A stretch of DNA of 64,000 nt from Neodontobutis hainanensis (taxonomy: Eukaryota > Chordata > Actinopteri > Gobiiformes > Odontobutidae), in NCBI GenBank assembly GCA_024349245.1, contig JALDNG010000495.1:1-64000 (forward strand), in the 5' to 3' direction. The notes beneath the pieces were generated by a model that searched no databases, had not been told where the DNA came from, and saw only the letters and a program-made list of their open reading frames with translations. Below, one piece after another: positions 8,553 through 18,480 of the stretch; position 1 is the stretch's first letter; each line of letters opens with the position of its first letter. Position numbers and translations under genes: made by a program.

Positions 8553-10513
8553 AGACTGTAGATGTCCATTAGAAAAGACTGTAGATGTGCAGTAGAACTA
8601 ACTGACGATGTGCAGAAGAATAGATCGTAGAGGTGCAGTAGTTGAGACTTTACACGAGCATTAGAACAGACTGTACATGAGTATTAGAATGGACTGTAGA
8701 CATTCTTTAGAACAGACTGTAGACATTCAGTAGAACAGACTCTAGACAATTATTAGAACAGACTGTAGACGTCCAGTAGAACAGACTGTAGATGTGCATT
8801 AGAAAAGACTGTAGACGTTTATAAAAACAGACTATAGTCGTGCAGTAGAACAGACTGTAGACGTACAATAGAACAGACTGTATAGGTGCAGTTAAACAGA
8901 CTGTAGACATGCAGTTGAACAGACTTCAGAGCAGCGGTAGTACAGACTCTAGATTGGCTTTAGAACAAACTGTAGATGAGCAGTTGAACAGACTGTAGAT
9001 CTGCATTAAAACAGACTGTAGATGTGCAGTAGAACAGAATGCAGACTTGCAGTAGAACAGACTGTAGAGCAGCAGTCGTACAGACTCTAGACTTGCATTA
9101 GAACAGACTGTAGACCTGCAGTAGAACAGACTGTAGAGGAGAAGTAGAACAAACTGTAGAGGTGGAGTAGTAAAGACTGTTATTGGGCATAAGAACAGAC
9201 TGTGGACGAGTATTTGAACAGACTATAGACGACCATTAGAACTGACTGATTATGAGTATTAGAATAGACTGTAGAGGTGCAGTAGTACAGACTGTAAACG
9301 AGCAGTAGTACAGACTGTAGACTTGCATTAGAATAGACTGTAGATGTGCATTAGAACAGACTGTAGACATACAATAGAACAGACTGTAGAGGTGCAGTTG
9401 AACAGACCGCAGACGTGCAGTTGAACAGAAATCAGAGCAGCAGTAGTACAGACTCTAGATTTACTTTAGAACAGACTGTAGACGGGCATTATAAATGACT
9501 GTAAATGTCCAGTAGAACAGACTGACAATGTGCAAAAGAATAGAATCTAGAGGTGCAGTACTACATACTGTAGATGAGCATTTGAACAGACTGTATATGA
9601 GTATTAGAAAACACTGTAGACATGCAATAGAACAGACTGTAGAGGTGCAGTAGTTCAGACTGCAGACAAGCATTAGAACAGACTGTATATGAGTATTAGA
9701 AAAAAATCTAGACATGCTTTAGAACAGACTGTAAAGGTGCAGTAATATAGACTGTAGACGAGCATTAGAAAAGACTGTAGAAGTTTAGTAGTACAGAATG
9801 GAAATGTGCAGTAGAACAGACTATAGACGTTTATTCGAACAGACTGTAGACCTGCACTAGAACAGACCGTAGATGAGCAGTAGTACAGACTACAGACTTG
9901 CATTAGAACAGACTGTAGATGTGCATTAGAACACACTTTAGAAGTGCAGTAGTAGAGACTGTAGATGTGTAGTAGAAAAGACTGTAGACGTTTATCAGAA
10001 CAGACTGTAGACGTGCAGTAGAACAGACTGTAGATGAGCAGTAGTACAGACTGTAGACTTGCATTAGAACAGACTGTAGATGTGCATTAGAACAGACTGT
10101 AGATGTGCAGTAAAACAGACTGTAGACGTGCAGTAGAACAGACTGTAGACGTCCAGTAGAATAGACTGTAGATGTGCATTAGAAAAGACTGTAGACGTTT
10201 ATTAAAAGAGACTATAGTCGTGCAGTAGAACAGACTGTAGACGTACAATAGAACAGACTGTGGAGGTGCAGTTGAACAGACTGTAGATGTGCAGTTGAAC
10301 AGACTTCAGAGCAGCAGTAGTACAGACTGTAGATGAGCTTTAGAACAGACTGTAAAGCGTCCAGTAGAACGGACTGACAATTAGAACAGATTGTAGATGT
10401 GCAGTAAAACAGACTGTAGACGTGCAGTAGAATAGACTGCAGTAGAGCAGTAGTACAGACTGTAAACTGGCATTAGAACAGACTGTAGAGGTGCAGTTGA
10501 AAAGACTGTAGAC

Positions 10514-11060
10514 TCTGCCTCCTCTGGTCTCTCTGTGAACTCTGCCTCCTCTGGTCTCTCTGTGGCCTCTGCCTCCTCTGGTCTCTCTGTCTCCCCTGCC
10601 TACACTGGTCTCTCTATAGCCTCTGCCTCCTCTGGTCTCTCTTTGGCCTCTGCCTCCTCTGGTTTGTCTGTGTCCTCTGCCTCCTCTATTCCCTCTGTGG
10701 CCTCTGCCTCCTCTGGTCTCTCTGTCTCCTCTGCCTCCACTGGTCTCTCTGTTGCCTCTGCCTCCACTGGTCTCTCTGTGGCCTCTGCCTCCTCTGGTCT
10801 CTCTCTGGCCTCTGCCTCCTCTAGTCTCTCTACCTTCTCTGTCTCCTCTAGTCTCTCTGTGGCTTCTGCCTCCTCTGGTCTCTCTGTCTCCTCTGCCTCC
10901 TCTGCTCTCTATGTGGCCGCTGCCTCCTTTGCTCTCTCTGTAGCATCTGCCTTTTCTGGTCTCTCTGCCCCCTCCTCGTCTTCTGGTCTCTCTGTGGCCT
11001 CTGGACTTTCTGTGGCCTCTGCTTCCTCTCGTCTCCCTCCCCATTACCTCCTCTGTTCTC
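10514..11060. repeat. Family A minisatellite array 2 (short)
   Basis: A short run of 27-bp family A units between the B array and the second inverted B cap. It starts abruptly within a B unit (ACTGTAGAC then TCTGCCTCC). Its unit order resembles the last part of array 3 before 30636 and also stretches near 50530-50960 and 60200-60650, for example the uncommon CCTGCCTACACTGGTC variant near 10595. It ends in the same diverged stretch as the other pre-cap ends. The open frame crossing it is part repeat A, part inverted B, and is not a gene. Confidence 0.92.
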
Positions 11061-11216
11061 CTCATCTGCAGTCTATTCATCTGCAAATTGCCAGTCTGTT
11101 CTACTCCACGTCTACAGTCAGTTCTAATAATTGTCTACTGTCTGTTCTTCTGCACATTTACAGTCTGTACTACTGCATTTCTACAGTCTGTTCTAATGCT
11201 CGACTACAGTCTGTCT
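11061..11216 (-). repeat. Inverted family B cap, module 2
   Basis: Second copy of the short reverse-orientation B block. It has the same unit order as 91-246 and 30637-30792, with only scattered substitutions (for example GTCTAGGCC where module 1 has GTCTGGGCC), so the three caps descend from one event. Confidence 0.9.
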
Positions 11217-13356
11217 AGGCCTTTAGCGCTTACCCTTTTTTGACCTTTTAAACCCCTTATCAATGTGGGAGCCTTGCCAACCTTTAACACACGCTTCCAC
11301 GTAATGGGTTGAGAAAAAGAAGACCACATTTCACTTGATCGGACCTCGGGAAGTGACCGCCAGCGCCCCCACTAGGCTGAATACATTGACAAAATGGGCA
11401 TGTGGGAATCCCAAATTTATCACCCTGGCTCCTGGAGTAGCCCTGAATCACATATTCAAAGTGCAGTGCTCTAGAGCAAAGGTGAAAAAAATTATGATCA
11501 AAAAGACACCTTTCTTGTCAGGGCCTATAGCTCGTACCCTTAGTTGACCTTTTGACCCCTTACCAATGTCGTAGCTTCTCCAAATTTTGCACGCTGGCTC
11601 CTGGGGCCACTTAGAACAACATATCAAAGGCTGCTGGCTTTAGATCAAAGGGAAAAAGTTTCAGCCTCCAAAAGACACAGCCTTTAACGGCTTCTGACCA
11701 TTGACCCCTGAACATTATTTGACCCCTTAACAATGTCTTAGCCTCTCCAAATTTTCAACACTGGCTCCAGGGGCCACCCAGAACGACATATCAAAGGCGG
11801 CTGGCTCTAGAGTCAAGGGAAGAAAAATTATGACTCAAAAGATCTCTCCTTTTTGGGCCTTTAGCGCATACCCTTTTTTGACCTTTCGACCCCTTAACAA
11901 TGTGGTAGCCTCTCCAAACTTTACCACAGACTTCCACGTACTGTGTCGAGAAAAAGGAGACCACATTTCACTTGATCGGACCTCGGTAAGTGACCGCCAG
12001 CGCCCCCACTAGGGTGAATACATTGACAAAATGGGCATGTAGGAATCCCAAATTTTTCACCCTGGCTCCTGGAGTAGCCCTGAATCACATATCCGAAGCG
12101 CAGAGCTCTAGAGCAAAGGGGGAAAAAAATTATGATCAAAAAGACACCTTTCTTGTCAGGGCCTATAGCTCGTACCCATAGTTGACCTTTTGACCCCTTC
12201 TCCAAATTTTGCACGCTGGCTCCTGGGGCCACCCAGAACAACATATCAAAGGCTGCTGGCTTTAGAGCAAAGGGAAAAAGTTTCAGCCTACAAAAGACAC
12301 AGCCTATAATGGGTTCTGACCATTGACTCCTGAACATTATTTGACCCCTTAACAATGTCGTAGCCTCTCCAAATTTTTAAACGCTGGCTCCAGGGGCCAC
12401 CCAGAACGACATATGCAAGGCGGCTGGCTCTAGAGACAGGGGAAGAAAAATGATGACTCAAAAGACATCTCTCCTTTTTGGGCCTTTAGAGCATACCCTT
12501 TTTTGACCTTTCGACCCCTTAACAATGTGGTAGCCTCTCCAAACTTTACCACAGGCTTCCACGTACTGTGTCGAGAAAAAGGAGACCACATTTCACTTGA
12601 TTTTCCTCGGGAAGTGACTGCCAGCGCCCCCACTAGGGTGAATACATTGACAAAATGGGCATGTGGGAATCCCAAATTTTTCATCCTGGCTCCTGGACTA
12701 GCCCTGAATCACATATCCGAAGCACAGAACTAACTCTAGAGCAAAGGGGAAAAAAATTATTATCAAAAAGACAGCTTTCTTGTCAGGGGCTATAGCTCGT
12801 ACCCTTAGTGGACCTTTTGACCCCTTACCAATGTTGTAACCTCTCCAAATTTTGCACGCTGGCTCCAGGGGCCACCCAGAATGACATATCAAAGGCGGCT
12901 GGCTCTAGAGTCAAGGGAAGAAAAATGATGACTCAAAAGACATCTCTCTTTTTTGGGCCTTTAGCGCTTAACCTTTTTTGACCTGTTGACCCCTTAAAAA
13001 TTTCGTAGCTTCTCCAAACTTTACGCCACGCTTCCACGTGCTGTGTCAGAAAAAGAGACCACATTTCACTTGATAGGACCTCGGAAAGGGATCGCCAGCG
13101 CCCCCACTAGGGTGAATACATTGACAAAATGGGCATGTGGGAATCCTAAAATTTTCACCCTGACTCCTGGAGTAGCCCTGAATCACATTTCCGAAGTGCA
13201 GAGCTCTAGAGCAAAGGGGAAAAAAATTATGATCAAAAAGACACCTTTCTTGTCAGGGCCTATAGCTCGTACCCTTAGTTGACCTTTTGACCACTGGGGC
13301 CACCCAGAACGACATATCAAAGACCAGATTTCACTTGATCGGGAAGTGACCACCAG
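11217..13356. repeat. Family C satellite, module 2 (about 3.5 higher-order units)
   Basis: The longest C array in the window. Units begin at GGCCTTTAGCGC-like boxes at 11217, 11855, 12480 and 12955, giving lengths of 638, 625, 475 and a final partial 402 bp. The 475-bp unit lacks about one monomer: its second monomer (about 12787-12954) begins like monomer 2 (GCTATAGCTCGTACCC) and ends like monomer 3 (GGCGGCTGGCTCTAGAGTCAAGGG), as expected of an unequal exchange. The last unit is internally deleted near 13290 and ends at the same C-to-LINE junction as the other two modules. Open frames inside are short and unconserved in character. Confidence 0.9.
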
Positions 13357-13427
13357 CATGCATTTATGGAATGTTATCACCTCATAAAAACTTGATTCAG
13401 TTAGTGAAGGTTTAGAGTCTGGAGCTA

Positions 13428-13643
13428 ATGGGTTCGTTTAATGTTTCATTGTTTATGTATGGGCCAAAGTACTCAGTAGAAAACAAGAAGAAAGTTATTA
13501 TTCTAAATTTTCTTTATGGAATAGTAAAGTTGGCAACTTGGTGTACTAGAAAAAACAAAGTTGAAGAAAGTGATCCTATTTTATTGACAAAATGTTTTGT
13601 AAAAAAAAGGTTAACGGTAAACTATCTTTTTTTTTTAGCATAA
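13428..13643 (+). pseudogene. ORF2 C-terminal fragment of an L1/Tx1-like LINE
   Basis: A 71-codon frame containing YGPKYS, LNFLYGIVKLATW, CTRKNK, DPILL and VKKRL. The order YGPKYS, NFL-G-KLA-W-TRKN, DP, and a basic RL segment matches, from memory, the region near the C terminus of ORF2 in L1/Tx1-type retrotransposons of fish and amphibians, downstream of the reverse transcriptase. Those proteins are normally over a thousand residues, so over nine tenths is missing. The frame has an in-frame TAG just upstream of this ATG, so the start is arbitrary. No catalytic residues remain. Family assignment rests on recall, not on a search. Confidence 0.55.
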
Positions 13644-13756
13644 CACACAATGTTCAGTCTTTTTTTTTAATTTTTGGGGCTTTAAAAACTTTATGTCTGA
13701 GCCTGATGGGAATGGAAGTTTTAATCTAAACATTCTCTAATGTGAATATGAATGAA

Positions 13757-13762
13757 AATAAA
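13757..13762 (+). promoter_or_regulatory. AATAAA polyadenylation-signal-like hexamer
   Basis: AATAAA lies 26 bp before a run of 14 A at 13789-13802, at the spacing expected between a polyadenylation signal and the tail of a reverse-transcribed RNA. It supports reading this segment as a LINE 3' end; there is no evidence of present use. Confidence 0.5.
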
Positions 13763-14309
13763 AGTGGAATTGGTAAATGATTTGGGGTAAAAAAAAAAAA
13801 AATGAGAAGATTTTTTTTTGGAGATTGTAAATATCTATGTAAAAAAATCCCAATTGTTATTTTAGTAATAAAGGGATTGTCAAATGTCAAAATGTCTCTG
13901 CCTCCTCTGGTCTCTCTGTGGCCTCTGCCTCCTCTGGTCTCTTTGTGGCCTCTGGCTTCTCTGGTCTCTCTGCCTCCTCTGCATCCTCTCGTCTCTCTGC
14001 CTCCTCTGCTCTCTCTGTCTTTCTGCCTCCTCTGAACTCTCCATGGCCTCTGCCCCCTCTGGTCTCACTGTGGCCTCTGCTTCCTCTGGTCTCTCTGTGG
14101 CCTCTGCCTCCTCTGGTCTCTTTGTGGCCTCTGCCTTCTCTGGTCTCTCTGCCTCCAATGGTCTCTCTATTGCCTCTGCCTCCTCTGGTCTATCTTTTGC
14201 CTCTGCCTCCTCTGGTCTCTTTGTCTCCTCTTCCTCCTCTAGTCACTCTATGGCCTCTGCCTCCTCTGGTCTCTCTGCCTCCTCTGCCTCCCGTGCTCTA
14301 ACTGCCTCC

Positions 14310-17259
14310 TCTGGTCTCTCTGTCTCTCTGCCTCCTCTGTCTCTCTGTGGACTCTGCCTCCTCTGGTCTCTCTGTGGCCTCTGCCTTCTCTGATCTCTCT
14401 GTGGCCTCTGCCTCCTCTAGTCTCTCTGTGTCATCTGCCTTTTCTGTTCTCTCTGCCTCCTCTTCCTCCTCTGGTCTCTCTATGGCCTCTGCATCCTCTG
14501 GACTCTCTGCCTCCTCTCGTCTTTCTGTGGCCTCTGCCTCCTCTGGTCTCTCTGCCTAATCTGCTTCCTCTGGTCTCTCTGTGGCCTCTGACTCCTCTGG
14601 TCTCTCTGTCTCCTCTGCCTCCTCTGGTCTCTCTATGGCCTCTGCCTCCTCTGGACTATCTGCCTCCTCATGTCTTTCTGTGGCCTCTGCCTCCTCTGGT
14701 CTCTCTGCCTAATCTGCTTCCTCTGGTCTCTCTGTGGCCTCTGCCTCCTCTGGTCTCTCTGTCTCCTCTGCCTCCTCTGGTCTCTCTACCTCCTCTGCCT
14801 CCTCTGGTCTGTCTGTGTCCTCTGCCTCCTCTCGTCTCTCTGTGGCCTCTGCCTCCTCTAGTCTCTCTCTGTCTCCTATGCCTCCACTGGTCTCTCAGTG
14901 GCCTTTGACTCCACTCGTCTCTCTGTGGCCTCTGCCTCCTCTGCTCTCTCTCTCTGGCCTCTGCCTCCACTAGTCTCTCTGACTTATCTGTCTCCTCTAG
15001 TCTCTCTGTCGCCTCTGCCTCCTCTGGTCTCTCTGTGGCCTCTGCCTCCCCTAATCTCTCTGCCTTCTCTGCCTCCTCTGGTCTCTCTATGGCCTCTGCC
15101 TTTACTGGACTCTATGTGGCCTCTGCCTCCACTGGTCTCTCTGTGACTTATGCCTCCTCTGGTCTCTCTCTGGCCTCTGCCTCCTCTGGTCTCTCTGCCT
15201 TCTCTGCCCTCTCTGCTCTCTCTGTGGCCTCTGACTCCTCTGGACTCTCTGCCTCCTCTGGTCTTTCTGTGGCCTCTGCTTCCTCTAGTCTCCCTGCCCC
15301 ATTGCCTCCTCTGAACTCTCGGTGGCCTCTGCCTTCTCTGGTCTCTCTGCCCGTTGCCTCCTCTGGTTACTCTGTGTCGCCTGCCTCAACTGGTCTCTCT
15401 GCCTTCTCTGCCTCCTCTACTCTCTCTACCTCCACTGGTCTCTCTGTGAACTCTGCTTCCTCTGGTCTCTCTGTGGCCTATGCCTCCTCTGGATTCTCTG
15501 TGGCCTCTGCCTCCTCTGGTCTCTCTGTCTCCTATGCCTCCACTGGTCTCTCAGTGGCCTTTGACTCCACTCGTCTCTCTGTGGCCTCTGCCTCCTCTGC
15601 TCTCTCTCTGGCCTCTACCTCCACTAGTCTCTCTGACTTATCTGTCTCCTCTAGTCTCTCTGTCGCCTCTTCCTCCTCTGGTCTCTCTGTGGCCTCTGCC
15701 TCCTCTAGTCTCTCTGCCTTCTCTGCCTCCTCTTGTCTCTCTGTGGCCTCTGCCTTTACTGGACTCTCTGTGGCCTCTGCCTCCACTGGTCTCTCTGTCT
15801 CTCTGCCTCCTCTGTCTCTCTGTGGACTCTGCCTCCTCTGGTCTCTCTGTGGCCTCTGCCTTCTCTGATCTCTCTGTGGCCTCTGCCTCCTCTAGTCTCT
15901 CTGTGTCATCTGCCTTTTCTGTTCTCTCTGCCTCCTCTTCCTCCTCTGGTCTCTCTGGCCTCTGCATCCTCTGGACTCTCTGCCTCCTCTCGTCTTTCTG
16001 TGGCCTCTGCCTCCTCTGGTCTCTCTGCCTAATCTGCTTCCTCTGGTCTCTCTGTGGCCTCTGACTCCTCTGGTCTCTCTGTCTCCTCTGCCTCCTCTGG
16101 TCTCTCTATGGCCTCTGCCTCCTCTGGACTATCTGCCTCCTCATGTCTTTCTGTGGCCTCTGCCACCTCTGGTCTCTCTGCCTAATCTGCTTCCTCTGGT
16201 CTCTCTGTGGCCTCTGCCTCCTCTGGTCTCTCTGTCTCCTCTGCCTCCTCTGGTCTCTCTACCTCCTCTGCCTCCTCTGGTCTGTCTGTGTCCTCTGCCT
16301 CCTCTCGTCTCTCTGTGGCCTCTGCCTCCTCTGGTCTCTCTGTCTCCTATGCCTCCACTGGTCTCTCAGTGGCCTTTGACTCCACTCGTCTCTCTGTGGC
16401 CTCTGCCTCCTCTGCTCTCTCTCTCTGGCCTCTGCCTCCACTAGTCTCTCTGACTTATCTGTCTCCTCTAGTCTCTCTGTCGCCTCTGCCTCCTCTGGTC
16501 TCTCTGTGGCCTCTGCCTCCCCTAATCTCTCTGCCTTCTCTGCCTCCTCTGGTCTCTCTATGGCCTCTGCCTTTACTGGACTCTATGTGGCCTCTGCCTC
16601 CACTGGTCTCTCTGTGACTTATGCCTCCTCTGGTCTCTCTCTGGCCTCTGCCTCCTCTGGTCTCTCTGCCTTCTCTGCCTCTCTCTCTCTCTGTGGCCTC
16701 TGACTCCTCTGGACTCTCTGCCTCCTCTGGTCTTTCTGTGGCCTCTGCTTCCTCTAGTCTCCCTGCCCCATTGCCTCCTCTGAACTCTCGGTGGCCTCTG
16801 CCTTCTCTGGTCTCTCTGCCCCGTTGCCTCCTCTGGTTACTCTGTGTCGCCTGCCTCAACTGGTCTCTCTGCCTTCTCTGCCTCCTCTCTCTCTCTACCT
16901 CCACTGGTCTCTCTGTGAACTCTGCTTCCTCTGGTCTCTCTGTGGCCTATGCCTCCTCTGGATTCTCTGTGGCCTCTGCCTCCTCTGGTCTCTCTGTCTC
17001 CTATGCCTCCACTGGTCTCTCAGTGGCCTTTGACTCCACTCGTCTCTCTGTGGCCTCTGCCTCCTCTGCTCTCTCTCTGGCCTCTACCTCCACTAGTCTC
17101 TCTGACTTATCTGTCTCCTCTAGTCTCTCTGTCGCCTCTTCCTCCTCGTCTCTCTGTGGCCTCTGCCTCCTCTAGTCTCTCTGCCTTCTCTGCCTCCTCT
17201 TGTCTCTCTGTGGCCTCTGCCTTTACTGGACTCTCTGTGGCCTCTGCCTCCACTGGTCT
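14310..17259 (+). repeat. Tandem duplication, 1.47-kb period, in array 3
   Basis: About 14310-15784 is repeated directly as 15785-17259. Matching landmarks lie 1475 bp apart near the start (TGTGGACTCT at 14346 and 15821) and 1473 bp apart further on, the change being a 2-bp loss at about 15957. The right copy also has small losses near 16680, 16890 and 17145 (CTCTCTCTCTCT where the left copy has CCCTCTCTGCTCTC). The junction lies inside ordinary A units, as expected of unequal exchange. Confidence 0.85.
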
Positions 17260-18480
17260 CTCTGTGACTTATGCCTCCTCTGGTCTCTCTCTGGCCTCTG
17301 CCTCCTCTGGTCTCTTTGCCTCCTCTGCCTCCTCTGGTCTCTCTGTGGCCTCTGACTCCTTTGGACTCTCTGCCTCCTCTGGTCTCTCTGTGACCTCTGC
17401 CTCCTCTGGTCTCTCTGTGGCCTCTGCCTCCTCTTGTCTCTCTATTCCTCTATCTCCTCTGGTCTATCTGTCTTTCTGCCTCCTCTCTAACTCTCTGGCC
17501 TCTTCCCCCTCTGGTCTAACTGTGGCCTTTGCCTCTTCTGCGCTCTATATCTCCTCTGCCTCCTCTCGTCTCTATGTGGCCTCTGCCTCCTCTGCTCTCT
17601 CTGTGGCCTCTTCCTCCTCTGGCCTCTCTGTGGCCTCTGCCTCCTCTGGTCTCTCTGCCCCGTTGCCTCCTCTGGTTACTCTGTGTCGCCTGCCTCAACT
17701 GGTCTCTCTGCCTTCTCTGCCTCCTCTACTCTCTCTACCTCCACTGGTCTCTCTGTGAACTCTGCTTCCTCTGGTCTCTCTGTGGCCTATGCCTCCTCTG
17801 GATTCTCTGTGGCCTCTGCCTCCTCTGGTCTCTCTGTCTCCTATGCCTCCACTGGTCTCTCAGTGGCCTTTGACTCCACTCGTCTCTCTGTGGCCTCTGC
17901 CTCCTCTGCTCTCTCTCTGGCCTCTACCTCCACTAGTCTCTCTGACTTATCTGTCTCCTCTAGTCTCTCTGTCGCCTCTTCCTCCTCTGGTCTCTCTGTG
18001 GCCTCTGCCTCCTCTAGTCTCTCTGCCTTCTCTGCCTCCTCTTGTCTCTCTGTGGCCTCTGCCTTTACTGGACTCTCTGTGGCCTCTGCCTCCACTGGTC
18101 TCTCTGTGACTTATGCCTCCTCTGGTCTCTCTCTGGCCTCTGCCTCCTCTGGTCTCTCTGCCTCCTCTGCCTCCTCTGGTCTCTCTGTGGCCTCTGACTC
18201 CTTTGGACTCTCTGCCTCCTCTGGTCTCTCTGTGACCTCTGCCTCCTCTGGTCTCTCTGTGGCCTCTGCCTCCTCTTGTCTCTCTATTCCTCTATCTCCT
18301 CTGGTCTATCTGTCTTTCTGCCTCCTCTGAACTCTCTGGCCTCTTCCCCTCTGGTCTAACTGTGGCCTTTGCCTCTTCTGCGCTCTATATCTCCTCTGCC
18401 TCCTCTCGTCTCTATGTGGCCTCTGCCTCCTCTGCTCTCTCTGTGGCCTCTTCCTCCTCTGGCCTCTCTGTGGCCTCTGC
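16821..18480 (+). repeat. Tandem duplication, 0.84-kb period, overlapping the 1.47-kb one
   Basis: The block starting CCGTTGCCTCCTCTGG at 16821 recurs at 17660, 839 bp later, and the copies run in parallel to the TCTATTCCTCTATCTCC landmark near 17440 and 18280. A further partial repeat of that landmark follows near 18490. Because it uses the right-hand part of the 1.47-kb duplication as template, it arose later. Confidence 0.8.

Larger units (their letters stand above)
6119..10513 (+). repeat. Family B minisatellite array (23-bp unit)
   Basis: A long array of 23-bp units; a typical one lies at 6757-6779, with core AGTAGAACAGACTGTAGA. Units are diverged, many having CATTAGAAC or TTTAGAAC in place of CAGTAGAAC. 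Longer recurring blocks can be seen, for instance the stretch with GAGTATTAGAAAACACT near 6430, 6525, 7505 and 9600, and the GACTGACAATGTGCA variant near 7339 and 9518, so an irregular higher-order structure exists. The first 20 bases run in the opposite orientation. A 476-bp transposon interrupts the array at 8069-8544. The unit is not a multiple of three, and the open frames on the minus strand are short and random-looking. Confidence 0.93.
13357..13893 (+). mobile_element. LINE 3'-end remnant (L1/Tx1-like), longest copy, module 2
   Basis: Non-tandem, AT-rich sequence holding the ORF2 tail (13428-13643), a 3' untranslated-like stretch, an AATAAA at 13757-13762 and a run of 14 A at 13789-13802, the normal order of a retroposed 3' end. 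After the A run, 13803-13893 is further AT-rich sequence of unknown origin before family A starts. No clear target-site duplication was found, because the left side abuts satellite C. The short copies at 1482 and 32052 derive from this form by a 15-bp internal loss and loss of everything after about the first 195 bp. Confidence 0.6.

Noticed and set aside
6119..10513. CRISPR-like array of 23-bp repeats
   Set aside because: Units are directly adjacent with no unique spacers and are diverged throughout, in a genome with LINE and hAT sequences.
10340..11086. 248-codon arginine/glycine-rich frame on the minus strand (RG-rich protein)
   Set aside because: It is a translation of A units in reverse fused to B units and an inverted cap. 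The RG-rich look follows from the minus-strand reading of the 27-bp unit.
13620..13640. Pyrimidine tract followed by TAG as a splice acceptor
   Set aside because: A run of T before TTTAG exists in the LINE tail, but no donor or exon context supports it, and the segment is explained by retroelement sequence.
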